A stretch of 64,000 nucleotides of DNA. It comes from Tritonibacter horizontis (GTDB taxonomy: Bacteria; Pseudomonadota; Alphaproteobacteria; Rhodobacterales; Rhodobacteraceae). This document shows positions 54,349-63,442 of this stretch, one piece after another; position 1 is the stretch's first letter; every line of letters begins with the position of its first letter. A program made the position numbers and the translations under genes. The notes beneath the pieces are model-generated. The model was not told the origin of the DNA and searched no databases. It saw only the letters and a list, made by a program, of their open reading frames with translations. Where the stretch lies: assembly GCF_001518015.1 (NCBI RefSeq), contig NZ_LPUY01000074.1, positions 152,834-216,833 on the forward strand, in the 5' to 3' direction.

Positions 54349-54706
54349 CCGCTGTTCTCCCCCGAAGATATGTCCGCGCAAACTTCCAAAGGGGCCGTCG
54401 CGTGTCAAGGACCATGGCCCGTTGCACCGTGGATCCCACCACCGGCACATGGCCTGCTTTGCCGACCGGGGCCACCGCGACCGATGTCATAAAAGAGTTA
54501 TTCAAAATCTGTAGGCGGGCACTCGTGTCCCCGGAATCAATACCGGCACCCTGTCTGCATTGCCTTGCAGAGCGCGTGTCGAAATTGGAACCGGCGCGAT
54601 CCGCGGGGCGCGCTGTCATTGGCCTTTTGGGAATGGTGGCAGTTTGTGTGCGTCCAAACAAATAAAACACGCTCCGCTCTTGGGGTATTCAGACTTGGAG
54701 ATGTCG
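54349..54706. promoter_or_regulatory. Divergent region with possible PHO box upstream of ugpB
   Basis: No gene is seen in this 358-base gap. A match to the PhoB box lies at 54484-54501: ATGTCAT, AAAA, GAGTTAT, agreeing with the consensus CTGTCATAAAACTGTCAT at 14 of 18 positions. It is 206 bases before the ugpB start, so the transcript would have a long leader. Confidence 0.4.
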
Positions 54707-56014
54707 ATGACATTCTGGAAAATCGCAGCGCTGAACGTCGCTGTTGCCATCTCGGCCACCGCGGCCTGGGCCGAAACCGAAATCACACTCTGGCACGCAA
54801 TGGGCGGCCAATTGGGTGAAACTGTCAACAAAATCGCCGAGGATTTCAACGCCGCCCAGGATGATTACAAGATCACTCCGGTGTTCAAGGGCTCTTACGA
54901 GGAAACCCTGACAGCAGGTATCGCCGCTTTCCGTGCGGGCGAACAGCCCAACATCATGCAGGTCTTTGATGCCGGCGCCGCCACTGTGATCGGTGCCAAG
55001 GGCGCCACCATCCCGGTGCAGGATCTGCTGACCGAAAATGGTGTTGATTTCGACATCAACGATTACATCTCCGGCGTGCGTTATTTCTACGCCGACAGCG
55101 ATGGCAAGATGATCGGCATGCCGTTCAACTCTTCCTCGCCCATCATGTATTTCAACGTCGATGCGCTGGAAAAAGCGGGCGTTTCCGCGCCGAAAACCTG
55201 GGAAGAGTTCCAGTCCGTGACCGCGCCCGCCCTGAAGGACGCCGGTTACATCGCCTTGGCACAATCGCACCTGCCCTGGATCTTCACCGAAAACTTCATG
55301 TCCCGTCACGACCTGCCCTTTGCGACCAACAACAACGGGTATGATGGCGCCGAAGGTACAGAGATCCTCGTCAACAACGACGCGATCAAGGCCCATTTCA
55401 CCGCTCTTACAGAGTGGAAAGAAAACGGCCTGTTTGAATGGTACGGCACCGGTTGGGGTGACAACCAGCAGCCCTTCGAAGATGGCGATGTTGCAATCTG
55501 GCTCGGCTCTTCCGGCTCTTTCGGCGGCCTGATGTCCAAGGATCTCGGCTTTGAATTCTCCGCCACCGTGCTGCCCTACTGGGAAGCCGTGACCACGGAG
55601 CCCAAACAGACCTTCATCGGCGGCGCGTCCCTGTTCGCGATGTCCGGCCATGACGCAGAAGAGAACGAAGCCGCCGCGAAGTTCTTTGAATACCTGACCT
55701 CCCCCGAGGTTCAGTATTTCTGGCACCAGGAAACCGGCTATGTGCCGATCACCGAAGCCGCCTATGCGCTGGCCAAGGAAGACGGCCACTATGACCGTTT
55801 CCCGGCTGCCGAAGTTGGCATCCAACAGCTGTCCCTGCCCGGCGGCGAGAACACCAAAGGCTATCGGATGGGCTTTTACGTGCAGATCCGTGACGTGATG
55901 AACCGTGAATACGGCCGCATCCTGTCCGGCGAGACCTCCGTCGAAGATGCCTTTGCCAATATCGAGAAAGAAGCCAACGACCTGCTGGCGCGTTTTGCCA
56001 AAACCCAGGGCTAA
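54707..56014 (+). CDS. ugpB: sn-Glycerol-3-phosphate ABC transporter binding protein
   Basis: A periplasmic binding protein of 435 residues that captures glycerol 3-phosphate and glycerophosphodiesters. The signal peptide ends at 'TAAWAE'. The mature part is close to E. coli UgpB: 'TLWHAMGGQLGETVNKIAED', 'FNAAQDDYKITPVFKGSYEE', 'FRAGEQPNIMQVFDAGAATV' and 'KTWEEFQSVTAPAL'. The GGAG site is adjacent to an ATG at 54701 and six bases before 54707; spacing favours 54707. It starts the ugpBAEC operon. A strong hairpin follows the gene. Confidence 0.95.
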   Translation: MTFWKIAALNVAVAISATAAWAETEITLWHAMGGQLGETVNKIAEDFNAAQDDYKITPVFKGSYEETLTAGIAAFRAGEQPNIMQVFDAGAATVIGAKGATIPVQDLLTENGVDFDINDYISGVRYFYADSDGKMIGMPFNSSSPIMYFNVDALEKAGVSAPKTWEEFQSVTAPALKDAGYIALAQSHLPWIFTENFMSRHDLPFATNNNGYDGAEGTEILVNNDAIKAHFTALTEWKENGLFEWYGTGWGDNQQPFEDGDVAIWLGSSGSFGGLMSKDLGFEFSATVLPYWEAVTTEPKQTFIGGASLFAMSGHDAEENEAAAKFFEYLTSPEVQYFWHQETGYVPITEAAYALAKEDGHYDRFPAAEVGIQQLSLPGGENTKGYRMGFYVQIRDVMNREYGRILSGETSVEDAFANIEKEANDLLARFAKTQG

Positions 56015-56029
56015 GCCTCTTTGAACGTG

Positions 56030-56060
56030 AGACAACCCGCCCATCTGGTGCGGGTTGTCT
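56030..56060 (+). other. Intercistronic hairpin between ugpB and ugpA
   Basis: AGACAACCCGC (56030-56040) pairs perfectly with GCGGGTTGTCT (56050-56060) around a 9-base loop. No long T-run follows. It should stabilise or partly terminate the ugpB message so that binding protein exceeds permease. Confidence 0.75.
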
Positions 56061-56088
56061 GCTATTTCTTGACTATGGAAGACCCCTC

Positions 56089-56970
56089 ATGAAACGTGCC
56101 GGATTCACCACCGTCTGGCTGCCCGTCGCATTGTTGCTGCCGCAATTGTTGATCATCGCGATCTTCTTTTATTGGCCGGCAGCCTGGGCGGTGCAGTCTT
56201 CGTTCTACCTTCAGGACCCGTTTGGGTTCGGGTCCACATTTGTGGGCTTTGAGAACTACACCGACCTGTTGCAAAACGTCGAATATGCCAAGGTCGCCCG
56301 CTTCACGGTGATCTACACGGTGCTTGTCACGTTCTTTTCTCTTGCTCTGGCGCTGTTGTTGGCGGTCAAGGCCGATGCGGTGATCCGGGGCGCCAAAACC
56401 TATCGCACGCTGCTGATGTGGGTCTACGCCATCGCGCCGCCGGTTGCGGGATTTCTCGGGCTGATGTTCTTTGATCAGCGCAACGGTCCGCTGACAGAGA
56501 TGTTTCAATTCTTCGGTTGGGATTTCCGTTTGGGCGCGGATTTCAACTCCACCGCCACCGCCATGGTGATCGTCGCGGTCTGGAAACAGATCCCGGTCAA
56601 TTTCATTTTCTTCCTGTCCGGTCTGCAATCCATCCCGAAATCGGTGCGTGAGGCAGCCCTGATCGACAACCGCTCTGCCACCGGGCGGTTCTGGGATGTC
56701 ACCTTCCCGTTGCTGGCGCCGACCGCCTTTTTCCTGCTGATCATCAACATCACCTATTCGCTCTTTGATACCTTCGGCATCGTCGACACTCTTGTGCGAT
56801 CCGAGCCGGGCAACAATCCGGTCACCCTCGTCTACAAGGTCTTTGTCGATGGGTTCCGGGGCAATGACCTTGGGGGCTCCTCCGCGCAATCGGTGATCCT
56901 GATGATCCTGGTGCTTGTCCTGACCATCTTCCAGTTCCGGCTTATCGAACGCCGGATCCATTATACCTGA
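56089..56970 (+). CDS. ugpA: sn-Glycerol-3-phosphate ABC transporter permease UgpA
   Basis: One of two inner-membrane permeases, 293 residues, with six hydrophobic helices. It starts 'MKRAGFTTVWLPVALLLPQL'. The EAA loop that binds the ATPase is 'VREAALIDNRSATGRFWDVT', and 'LYLLIINITYS'-type helices follow ('FFLLIINITYSLFDTFGIVD'). The gene is 75 bases after ugpB, beyond the hairpin, and 13 bases before ugpE. Confidence 0.94.
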   Translation: MKRAGFTTVWLPVALLLPQLLIIAIFFYWPAAWAVQSSFYLQDPFGFGSTFVGFENYTDLLQNVEYAKVARFTVIYTVLVTFFSLALALLLAVKADAVIRGAKTYRTLLMWVYAIAPPVAGFLGLMFFDQRNGPLTEMFQFFGWDFRLGADFNSTATAMVIVAVWKQIPVNFIFFLSGLQSIPKSVREAALIDNRSATGRFWDVTFPLLAPTAFFLLIINITYSLFDTFGIVDTLVRSEPGNNPVTLVYKVFVDGFRGNDLGGSSAQSVILMILVLVLTIFQFRLIERRIHYT

Positions 56971-56982
56971 GGGGTGGTGATT

Positions 56983-57894
56983 ATGGCTGACCTGACCCAA
57001 TCCAGTACACTTCAAACCAGCGTCTCCACGCCGTTGCGGCCCCGGATCAAACTGCGACATGTTGTTGACCACGCGATCCTCATCGCGGGCGCGTTCCTGA
57101 TGCTGTTTCCGGTTGTTCTGGTTCTGATGACCACCAGTTTCGAGGATGCCGACATCGTCAAGCATGGCCTGCAACTAGGGTTCGAAGGCAAGATGCTTGA
57201 GAACTTCGAGGCCGCGATGTTTGAGGCCTCCGGGTTCACCAAAACCATCACCGGCACGCGGATGCTGATGAATTCCATGATCCTCGGGCTTGGTTTCGCC
57301 ATCGGCAAGATCGTGATCTCGATGATGGCGGCCTATGCGATCGTCTATTTTCGGCTGCGCTTTGCCACGCTGGCGTTCTGGATCATCTTTACCACCCTGC
57401 TGTTGCCGCTGGAGGTTCGCATCCTGCCCTCCTACGAGGCGATCCAGAGCCTCGGGCTCGCCAATACCTATACCGGTCTGATCGTGCCGCTGATCGCCTC
57501 CGCGACGGGCACGTTCTTCTTTCGCCAGTTCTTCCGGTCCATTCCGGAGGAGCTGGTAGAGGCCGCGCGGATTGACGGCGCCGGGCCGGTGAAGTTCTTC
57601 ATCGACATCATCATACCGCTCAGCCGCACGATGATCGCGGCGATCTTCATCATCATGTTTGTTTACGGCTGGAACCAGTACCTCTGGCCCACCCTGATCA
57701 CCACCGACGAGGGCATGTTCACCCTGGTGCGGGGCATCAAGCAGATCGTGCAGGTTCTCTCTCAGACCGGCGCCATGATCCCCGAATACGGCAAGGCGCT
57801 GGCGCTCTCGCTGATCGCCATGATCCCGCCGGTGCTGATCGTCATCTTCTTCCAAAGCTGGTTCGTCAAGGGCCTCACGGAATCCGATAAATAA
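56983..57894 (+). CDS. ugpE: sn-Glycerol-3-phosphate ABC transporter permease UgpE
   Basis: The second permease, 303 residues, six hydrophobic helices. A somewhat long, polar N terminus precedes the first helix '[20 protein letters not shown]'. The ATPase-binding EAA loop is '[20 protein letters not shown]', and 'LFPLSR'-type ends follow ('[14 protein letters not shown]'). The ATG at 56983 is preferred over an in-frame GTG at 56974, because GAGGGG sits about nine bases before the ATG. Eleven bases separate it from ugpC. Confidence 0.93.
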   Translation: MADLTQSSTLQTSVSTPLRPRIKLRHVVDHAILIAGAFLMLFPVVLVLMTTSFEDADIVKHGLQLGFEGKMLENFEAAMFEASGFTKTITGTRMLMNSMILGLGFAIGKIVISMMAAYAIVYFRLRFATLAFWIIFTTLLLPLEVRILPSYEAIQSLGLANTYTGLIVPLIASATGTFFFRQFFRSIPEELVEAARIDGAGPVKFFIDIIIPLSRTMIAAIFIIMFVYGWNQYLWPTLITTDEGMFTLVRGIKQIVQVLSQTGAMIPEYGKALALSLIAMIPPVLIVIFFQSWFVKGLTESDK

Positions 57895-57905
57895 GGAACG
57901 AAACT

Positions 57906-58955
57906 ATGGCACAGGTAACTCTGGACCGTGTCCGCAAGACCTACCCCAACGGGCATGAGGCGGTGCAGCCGTGCACCGTGGAAATCCCCGATGGCGAACT
58001 TGTGGTGCTGGTCGGCCCCTCGGGCTGCGGCAAATCCACTCTCTTGCGGATGATTGCAGGCTTGGAGGACATCACCGAAGGGTCATTGTCCATCGGCCCG
58101 GATGTGGTCAATCACAAGGATCCCGCCGATCGCAACATCGCGATGGTGTTTCAGAACTACGCGCTCTATCCCCATATGACCGTTGCAAAAAACATGGGCT
58201 ACGGGCTGAAGAACAGGGGCGCGTCCAAGGCGGAAATAGACCAGAAGGTCGCAGAGGCCGCGCGCATTCTGAACCTCGGGGACTATCTTGACCGGCGGCC
58301 GAGCCAGCTTTCGGGCGGGCAACGCCAGCGGGTCGCGATGGGGCGCGCCATCGTCCGCGATCCCGAACTGTTCCTGTTTGACGAGCCGCTCTCCAACCTG
58401 GACGCCAAGCTGCGCAATCAGATGCGGATCGAAATTCGTGCGCTGCAGCAGCGGCTTGGGGTGACTTCTGTCTACGTGACCCACGATCAGGTCGAAGCGA
58501 TGACCATGGCCGACCGGATTATCGTGCTGAACGGCGGCCGGGTCGAGCAGATCGGCACCCCGAGCGAGATTTACGAACGCCCCGCCTCGACTTTTGTCGC
58601 GGGGTTCATGGGCGCGCCGCCGATGAACCTGATGCAGGCCCGGGTCCTGAACGGTGCGGTGCAGTTGGACGGCACCACCAAACTCACCCTCGCGCCGCCG
58701 GCGGTTGCCACCGATACCGTTCTGGTCGGCTTTCGCCCCGAAGATGTCCGTCTCGGGGGCGATGGATCCGCCGTTCTGGAGGTCGCGATTGTCGAAGAAC
58801 TGGGCGCGCACCGGCTTCTTCACGGCACTTTGGGGGGGCAAAGCTTTTCCATCAGTGTCGGCAAGGATGAAACCGCGCAGGTCGGTCCGCAGCCGATCAC
58901 CCTGCCCCAGGATCGCGTGCATTTCTTCCACCCTGAACGCGGCACGCGTCTGTAA
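57906..58955 (+). CDS. ugpC: sn-Glycerol-3-phosphate ABC transporter ATPase UgpC
   Basis: The ATPase of the Ugp importer, 349 residues, of the MalK type. Walker A is '[13 protein letters not shown]', the signature '[20 protein letters not shown]', Walker B '[12 protein letters not shown]' and the H-loop '[15 protein letters not shown]'. Residues about 240-349 form the OB-fold regulatory domain with '[18 protein letters not shown]' and '[12 protein letters not shown]'. In E. coli this domain binds regulators such as GlnK or PhoU-linked signals. It ends the ugpBAEC operon. Confidence 0.95.
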   Translation: MAQVTLDRVRKTYPNGHEAVQPCTVEIPDGELVVLVGPSGCGKSTLLRMIAGLEDITEGSLSIGPDVVNHKDPADRNIAMVFQNYALYPHMTVAKNMGYGLKNRGASKAEIDQKVAEAARILNLGDYLDRRPSQLSGGQRQRVAMGRAIVRDPELFLFDEPLSNLDAKLRNQMRIEIRALQQRLGVTSVYVTHDQVEAMTMADRIIVLNGGRVEQIGTPSEIYERPASTFVAGFMGAPPMNLMQARVLNGAVQLDGTTKLTLAPPAVATDTVLVGFRPEDVRLGGDGSAVLEVAIVEELGAHRLLHGTLGGQSFSISVGKDETAQVGPQPITLPQDRVHFFHPERGTRL

Positions 58956-58973
58956 CCTTATGGCTCCATCATA

Positions 58974-59002
58974 AAAACGCCGACCGCATAAATGCGGTCG
59001 GC
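58974..59002. terminator. Terminator between ugpC and the unknown gene
   Basis: GCCGACCGCA (58979-58988) and TGCGGTCGGC (58993-59002) form a perfect 10-bp stem with a TAAA loop. Five A (58974-58978... reading as a T-run on the minus strand) make it a good terminator for the minus-strand gene; it lacks a T-run on the plus strand but may still slow ugpC transcripts. Confidence 0.8.
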
Positions 59003-59060
59003 ATGGTGGTCGTTCGGGGACCTTCAGCGGGCTTGCCCGACACTTGCCAGCCGGGACAGG

Positions 59061-59888
59061 TCATGCCGGAACGGGCGGCTTCAGCTTTTTACGCCATTCA
59101 GAAATAGCCTTGATCCGGGTGGTCATCTTGCCATTCAGATCCAGCATGTCCTTCTTGGTCTTCATCGCCTTGATGTCGCTGGTGTTTGCCCCTTTGGACG
59201 CCCAGTCCGCCATCGCCTTAAAAATCGCGTCGCCGGTTTTCTTTTCTACGCTTCCATCGGGATAAAGCTTGGCAATATTGCCGACGTTCTGGTTGATGTC
59301 CCGGGCTGCTTTCATGATGTTTTCGCGAAAGAACGACAGCGCTTCGGCTTCATCGCCATTGGAATTGCGCTGGTTCTGCGCCACAAACAGCGCCCCCTTT
59401 TTCAAGGTCGCATCCAGGTTCTTGCCCAGCACGTTCAGCGAGCGCACGGCCTCTGTCATTTCCTTGCCGCGCTTGCCGACGATCTGCTTGTTCAGGTTCA
59501 GCTGTGCCTCACCGCTGACGATGATTGCCTCGAGATCTTTTTCAAGAACGTTCAGGCTGTCCAGCTTCATCTTCGACCCGGATTTCTTCACTTCTTCCTT
59601 CCAGGCGGCATCGATGACCTTGACGTAGGAGGCGCAGGCTTTCTTCGCGGCGAGCAACGCCTTTGCGAGCGCATCAAGCGATTTCAACTGCTTATCGAGG
59701 TCCTTCTTGCCACCGGCGGAGCGGTAGTCGTTAAACCCCTTGTCCATCGCCTTAAAGTTGGTGGACAGCGTGGTCCGGGACACCATCTTGATGAAACCAT
59801 CGCTGGGCTTCTTGGACTTGGTGTTCTTTTCAAACGCTTTCTTCGCCCGTTCCCATTCCGCCGCCCAGGCTCCTGCTTCAACTGCCAT
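59061..59888 (-). CDS. Unrecognised lysine-rich, all-helical protein
   Basis: I do not recognise this 275-residue protein. It has no signal peptide, membrane segment, cysteine-pair motif or known active-site motif. Almost the whole length reads as charged amphipathic helix with many Lys-Lys pairs ('WERAKKAFEKNTKSKKPSDG', 'DLDKQLKSLDALAKALLAAK', 'KVIDAAWKEEVKKSG', 'LNLNKQIVGKRGKEMTEAV'). The C terminus ends in 'IKAISEWRKKLKPPVPA'. It could be a coiled-coil scaffold or a nucleic-acid or phosphate binding protein. A GGAGGA site seven bases before 59888 makes translation likely. It stands alone between ugpC and an aldolase gene, with its own terminator. Confidence 0.8.
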   Translation of the reverse strand: MAVEAGAWAAEWERAKKAFEKNTKSKKPSDGFIKMVSRTTLSTNFKAMDKGFNDYRSAGGKKDLDKQLKSLDALAKALLAAKKACASYVKVIDAAWKEEVKKSGSKMKLDSLNVLEKDLEAIIVSGEAQLNLNKQIVGKRGKEMTEAVRSLNVLGKNLDATLKKGALFVAQNQRNSNGDEAEALSFFRENIMKAARDINQNVGNIAKLYPDGSVEKKTGDAIFKAMADWASKGANTSDIKAMKTKKDMLDLNGKMTTRIKAISEWRKKLKPPVPA

Positions 59889-60132
59889 CTTGTGTTCCTC
59901 CACTCGCGCAAGCAATTTTCGATCTAATATTCGACTAGCGGTTGCCTAATTTGTCCTCAAGCCATCAGAGGCGAAAGTTTGAAACAACCGATGTCGCATG
60001 GTCTACAACGGAAAGGTTGAAAGTTTCCGTCGCGGCAATTGAAATTTTTTCTCTCTCGCGGCGCAAATTCTGCACAGCCCGTTCCCGCAGGTCCGGATAC
60101 AGGCTAGAACCACTGCTGTGAGAGTGCGAAGA

Positions 60133-60822
60133 ATGGAACTGCAAATGCCCGCTGCCCCGGATCACCTTGAAACGCGCGAAGCGATCATCACCGCCTGTCT
60201 CGACCTCAACCGCAGCGGTGTGAACCAGGGGACCTCCGGCAATATATCGGTGCGCATTGGAGATCGCTTTCTGGTCACCCCCTCGGGCGTGCCCTACGAG
60301 CAGATGACCCCGGAGATGATCGTTGAGCTTCCCCTCGACGGGACCGAGGTTCGGCCGGGACAAATGAAACCTTCGACCGAATGGCCCTTCCATCAGGCGA
60401 TCCTGCGGGCCAAGCCGCAGATGCAGGCCGTTGTGCATGCGCATCCCGTCTCCTGCAGCGCGCTGGCCATGAACCGGCTGTCCATTCCCGCCTGCCATTA
60501 CATGGTCGCGGCCTTTGGCGGCTATGATGTGCCACTGGCCGACTATGCCCTGTTCGGAAGTCAGGAGTTGTCGGACAACGTGACCCAGGCGATGGCCGAC
60601 CGATCTGGCTGCCTGATGGCCAATCATGGCGCGGTCGTATGTGGCGAAACGCTTGCAAAGGCGATGTGGCGGATGGTCGAACTGGAAACGCTTGCCCGGG
60701 GCTATGTTGCCAGTCTTTCGATCGGCACACCGCATATCCTCAGCACTGCAGAAATGGATGCGGTGCTGGAAGGGTTCGCAACCTATGGTCCGCGCCCGGC
60801 ATCGGATCCCGCCGCGCGCTGA
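60133..60822 (+). CDS. Class II aldolase/adducin family protein (fuculose-phosphate aldolase-like)
   Basis: A zinc-dependent cytoplasmic aldolase or epimerase of 229 residues. It has 'RSGVNQGTSGNISVRIGDRF' (phosphate-binding loop), 'TPSGVPYEQMTPEMIVEL', the catalytic Glu in 'PSTEWPFHQAIL', zinc ligands in 'AVVHAHPVSCSAL' (two His), and the third His in 'CLMANHGAVVCGETL'. Family members cleave L-fuculose 1-phosphate or ribulose 5-phosphate, or decarboxylate 3-oxo-tetronate phosphate; the substrate is open. A GTG start at 60118 is possible, but the ATG at 60133 fits the family better. It is divergent from the unknown gene and has a hairpin downstream. Confidence 0.9.
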   Translation: MELQMPAAPDHLETREAIITACLDLNRSGVNQGTSGNISVRIGDRFLVTPSGVPYEQMTPEMIVELPLDGTEVRPGQMKPSTEWPFHQAILRAKPQMQAVVHAHPVSCSALAMNRLSIPACHYMVAAFGGYDVPLADYALFGSQELSDNVTQAMADRSGCLMANHGAVVCGETLAKAMWRMVELETLARGYVASLSIGTPHILSTAEMDAVLEGFATYGPRPASDPAAR

Positions 60823-61135
60823 CGTTGCCCGACCGCGCAGGCCGGCGATGGATCTGCTCGGGTCTGCGTTCGCCTGCCAACGATCCTCCAGAGTTCAATG
60901 ACCTGCAGGGACAGGCCCGCCAATGGAGATGCCGTTGGCGGGCCGTTCGCCGCTAGAGGGAAAGTTTAACCATTTTCTGCTAAATTCAGGCTTGGAAAAT
61001 GAACCGGGACAATAAACCAGCGCAAATTGGACGACAAGTTAACGCTCTATTATGCCAAACGGAGAAACCCTCGTCACGTCCCTAGTATCGAGTATCGTGC
61101 GGGCCGAACGGCGTGCACGACGGAAATGAGGCCTG
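60823..61135 (+). other. Intergenic region with hairpin after the aldolase gene
   Basis: A perfect 10-bp stem GGCCCGCCAA (60914-60923) with TTGGCGGGCC (60935-60944) lies 91 bases past the aldolase stop, without a T-run; it is probably a terminator or mRNA stabiliser. The remainder, up to 61135, holds no gene and must include the promoter of the histidine kinase operon. Confidence 0.55.
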
Positions 61136-63442
61136 ATGGCATTTGTACCCTCTAAATCATTGCGTTTCCAGATCACGGCGCGCGCGGTTGCAACCACGGT
61201 GATCGCCGTGGTCGTTCTGACCATCGCCAGCGCCATCATATCAAACCACCTGGAATCCCGACAGACGGCCTCGGACCTCGTCGATGTTGCCAACCAGGTG
61301 ACCCGTGCCACCACAGACGCCAATTCGGCCATCGGCTCCGACGCCCGGATCCTGGCAAATATGCCCCCTGTCGCGGCGCTTATTCGCGCCTCGCGCAACA
61401 ATGGCGTCGATCCGCTGAGCGGCGACACTGTGGACGAATGGACCGAACGGCTTGCAACGATTTTCTCCTCCTTCCATTCCCTGCGCCCGAACTACACGCA
61501 GATCCGTTTTGTCAGTTTTGACAACAACGGACGCGAAATCGTGCGGGTCAACAAGCAGGACGGTGCATTGGTGCGGGTCCCAGATGACGAGCTGCAGACC
61601 AAGAGCAACGAACCCTATTTTGCGGATGCCGCGGAGCTGGCCCCCGGTGAAATCTATGTCGGTGCGCCCTCGTTCAACCGGGAACGGGGGGTCATTCAGA
61701 AACCGCACTTGCTGGTTTATCGCGTCTTGGTGCCGGTTTTCGACGAAAACGGCGGCAAATTCGGCTTTATTGCGATCAATGTCGATCTCCTCCGTCACAA
61801 TGCAGCGGTCTACGAACCGCTGAAACTGGAATCGGATTTCGTTCTTCATAACTCCGCCGGCAGCAGCTACCACTGGAACGCCAAAACCCAGACCGGAAGT
61901 TTCAAGTTTTTGGGGACCTCCGCCCTGCCGCCGGAAGTCGAAGAAAAAGTGGTCGCGCGGGATGGGCCGCTTCCACGGGGGTTGATACGGGTCACGCACG
62001 ATGGGCACGACTACCTGTCCACCCGCTTGAGCAGCCTTAGTCGCGCCTCGCATCAAGTCTATTTCACACTGATAAGAAATAGAAATTTCTTTCAAAGGGT
62101 CTTGCCAGGCTCCACCCGGACACTCTTTTTGCTGGGCCTGATTGTAATCGTCACCTCGGTCGTGCTGACCCGCAGGAGCGTTGATCGGGCCCTCGACCCG
62201 ATGATCAACATGCGCAGCAATGTCATGAACGCCGCCACCACCGGTCGCGCTCCCAGCCTGCCCGTCGGTCTTCAGGATGAGGTCGGCGATCTTGCCCGCA
62301 GCTTCAACACCCTGATTGATCGCCTGCGCGATCAGGAGGCCAGCGCACGGCGGGTGTTTGATGCGGTTATGGACGGATTGGTGGTGATCCGTCTGGATGG
62401 AACGATTGAAAACAGCAATATCGCATTCCAGAACGAATTCGGCATCGTCCCCGTATCGCCGGTCAAAGCCGAACTCTCCCAGATTATGGCGGGGTCCGAT
62501 TGGGCGGCTCTGGCGGCTGAAATGGCCGATTATGTCGCCGCCGACCCGCAGGAAACGAGGGAGATCAAACGCCTGTGCACGGGGTGGGATCGGGCGGAAC
62601 GCGAGGTCTCGCTCGATATTTCGATCAGCCTGCTTCCGTCCCAGAACGACCAGCCCCTGTTCGTTGCGGTTGTGCGCGATGTCACCGCGGCCGCCAAGAT
62701 GAAGCGGGACAGTCAGGCCCTCATCGACAGGCTCAACCGGTCCAACCAGGAGTTGGAAGAATTCGCCTATGTCGCCTCACATGACCTGAAGGCCCCGCTG
62801 CGCGCCATTTCCCACGCCGCCACATGGCTGGAAGAAGACCTGGAAGAGTTGTTGACCGAGGAAACCCGCGAACATCTCCATTTCATGACCTCCCGGATCG
62901 CCCGGATGTCCCGCCTGCTGGATGATCTCTTGCTGCATTCCCGTATCGGTTCGGTCGAGTTTGATCCGACACGCGACATCGTAAGCGGCGCCTATATGGC
63001 GGAGGACCTGGAAAAGCTTGCAGGCAGTGATGACAAGATCAAACTGGAATTTTCGGACGACTTCAAAGCGGCAATGATGAACTTCATGCCGCTGCGGACC
63101 ATCCTGCTCAATCTGATCGGCAACTCGATCAAACACAGCGACAAGGAGATCGGCGAAATCACAGTGTCGCTGGAAGAAAGATCAACCGAATATGCGATAT
63201 CGGTGCGCGACAACGGCCCCGGTATCCCTGAGAAATTTCACGAGCATATTTTTGGTCTTTTCAAAACCTTGGAATCTCGGGACAAAGTCGAAGGCAGCGG
63301 CATGGGGCTTGCCTTTGTGAAAAAGCACCTGACGATCCTGGATCAGAACATTTCAGTTGTCTCCGACGGAGATGGGACGGGAACTGAATTCATTTTCACC
63401 TGGCCGAAGCCAGAACAGAGAGGAGCGCAAAATGCTGCTTAA
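61136..63442 (+). CDS. Membrane sensor histidine kinase (dCache-HAMP-PAS-HisKA-HATPase)
   Basis: An inner-membrane kinase of 768 residues. Helix 1 (about 15-37) and helix 2 (about 327-346) enclose a periplasmic double-Cache-like sensor ('YTQIRFVSFDNNGREIVRVN', 'NEPYFADAAELAPGEIYVG', 'VPVFDENGGKFGFIAINVDL'). A HAMP linker (about 347-400) and a PAS domain (about 410-520) follow. The HisKA domain carries H549 in 'FAYVASHDLKAPLRA', and the ATPase domain has N box 'LLNLIGNSIKHSD' and G boxes 'RDNGPGIPE' and 'VEGSGMGLAFVKKH'. The form resembles phytochrome- and LuxQ-like kinases. It overlaps the response regulator gene by 11 bases. The stimulus is unknown. Confidence 0.92.
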   Translation: MAFVPSKSLRFQITARAVATTVIAVVVLTIASAIISNHLESRQTASDLVDVANQVTRATTDANSAIGSDARILANMPPVAALIRASRNNGVDPLSGDTVDEWTERLATIFSSFHSLRPNYTQIRFVSFDNNGREIVRVNKQDGALVRVPDDELQTKSNEPYFADAAELAPGEIYVGAPSFNRERGVIQKPHLLVYRVLVPVFDENGGKFGFIAINVDLLRHNAAVYEPLKLESDFVLHNSAGSSYHWNAKTQTGSFKFLGTSALPPEVEEKVVARDGPLPRGLIRVTHDGHDYLSTRLSSLSRASHQVYFTLIRNRNFFQRVLPGSTRTLFLLGLIVIVTSVVLTRRSVDRALDPMINMRSNVMNAATTGRAPSLPVGLQDEVGDLARSFNTLIDRLRDQEASARRVFDAVMDGLVVIRLDGTIENSNIAFQNEFGIVPVSPVKAELSQIMAGSDWAALAAEMADYVAADPQETREIKRLCTGWDRAEREVSLDISISLLPSQNDQPLFVAVVRDVTAAAKMKRDSQALIDRLNRSNQELEEFAYVASHDLKAPLRAISHAATWLEEDLEELLTEETREHLHFMTSRIARMSRLLDDLLLHSRIGSVEFDPTRDIVSGAYMAEDLEKLAGSDDKIKLEFSDDFKAAMMNFMPLRTILLNLIGNSIKHSDKEIGEITVSLEERSTEYAISVRDNGPGIPEKFHEHIFGLFKTLESRDKVEGSGMGLAFVKKHLTILDQNISVVSDGDGTGTEFIFTWPKPEQRGAQNAA

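Noticed and set aside
54613..54630. Second possible PHO box (CTGTCAT followed by CTTTTGG)
   Set aside because: The second half-site matches only three of seven positions, so it is no better than chance.
54689..56044. 451-residue minus-strand frame over ugpB
   Set aside because: It is the complement of a confident ugpB and shows no recognisable domain.
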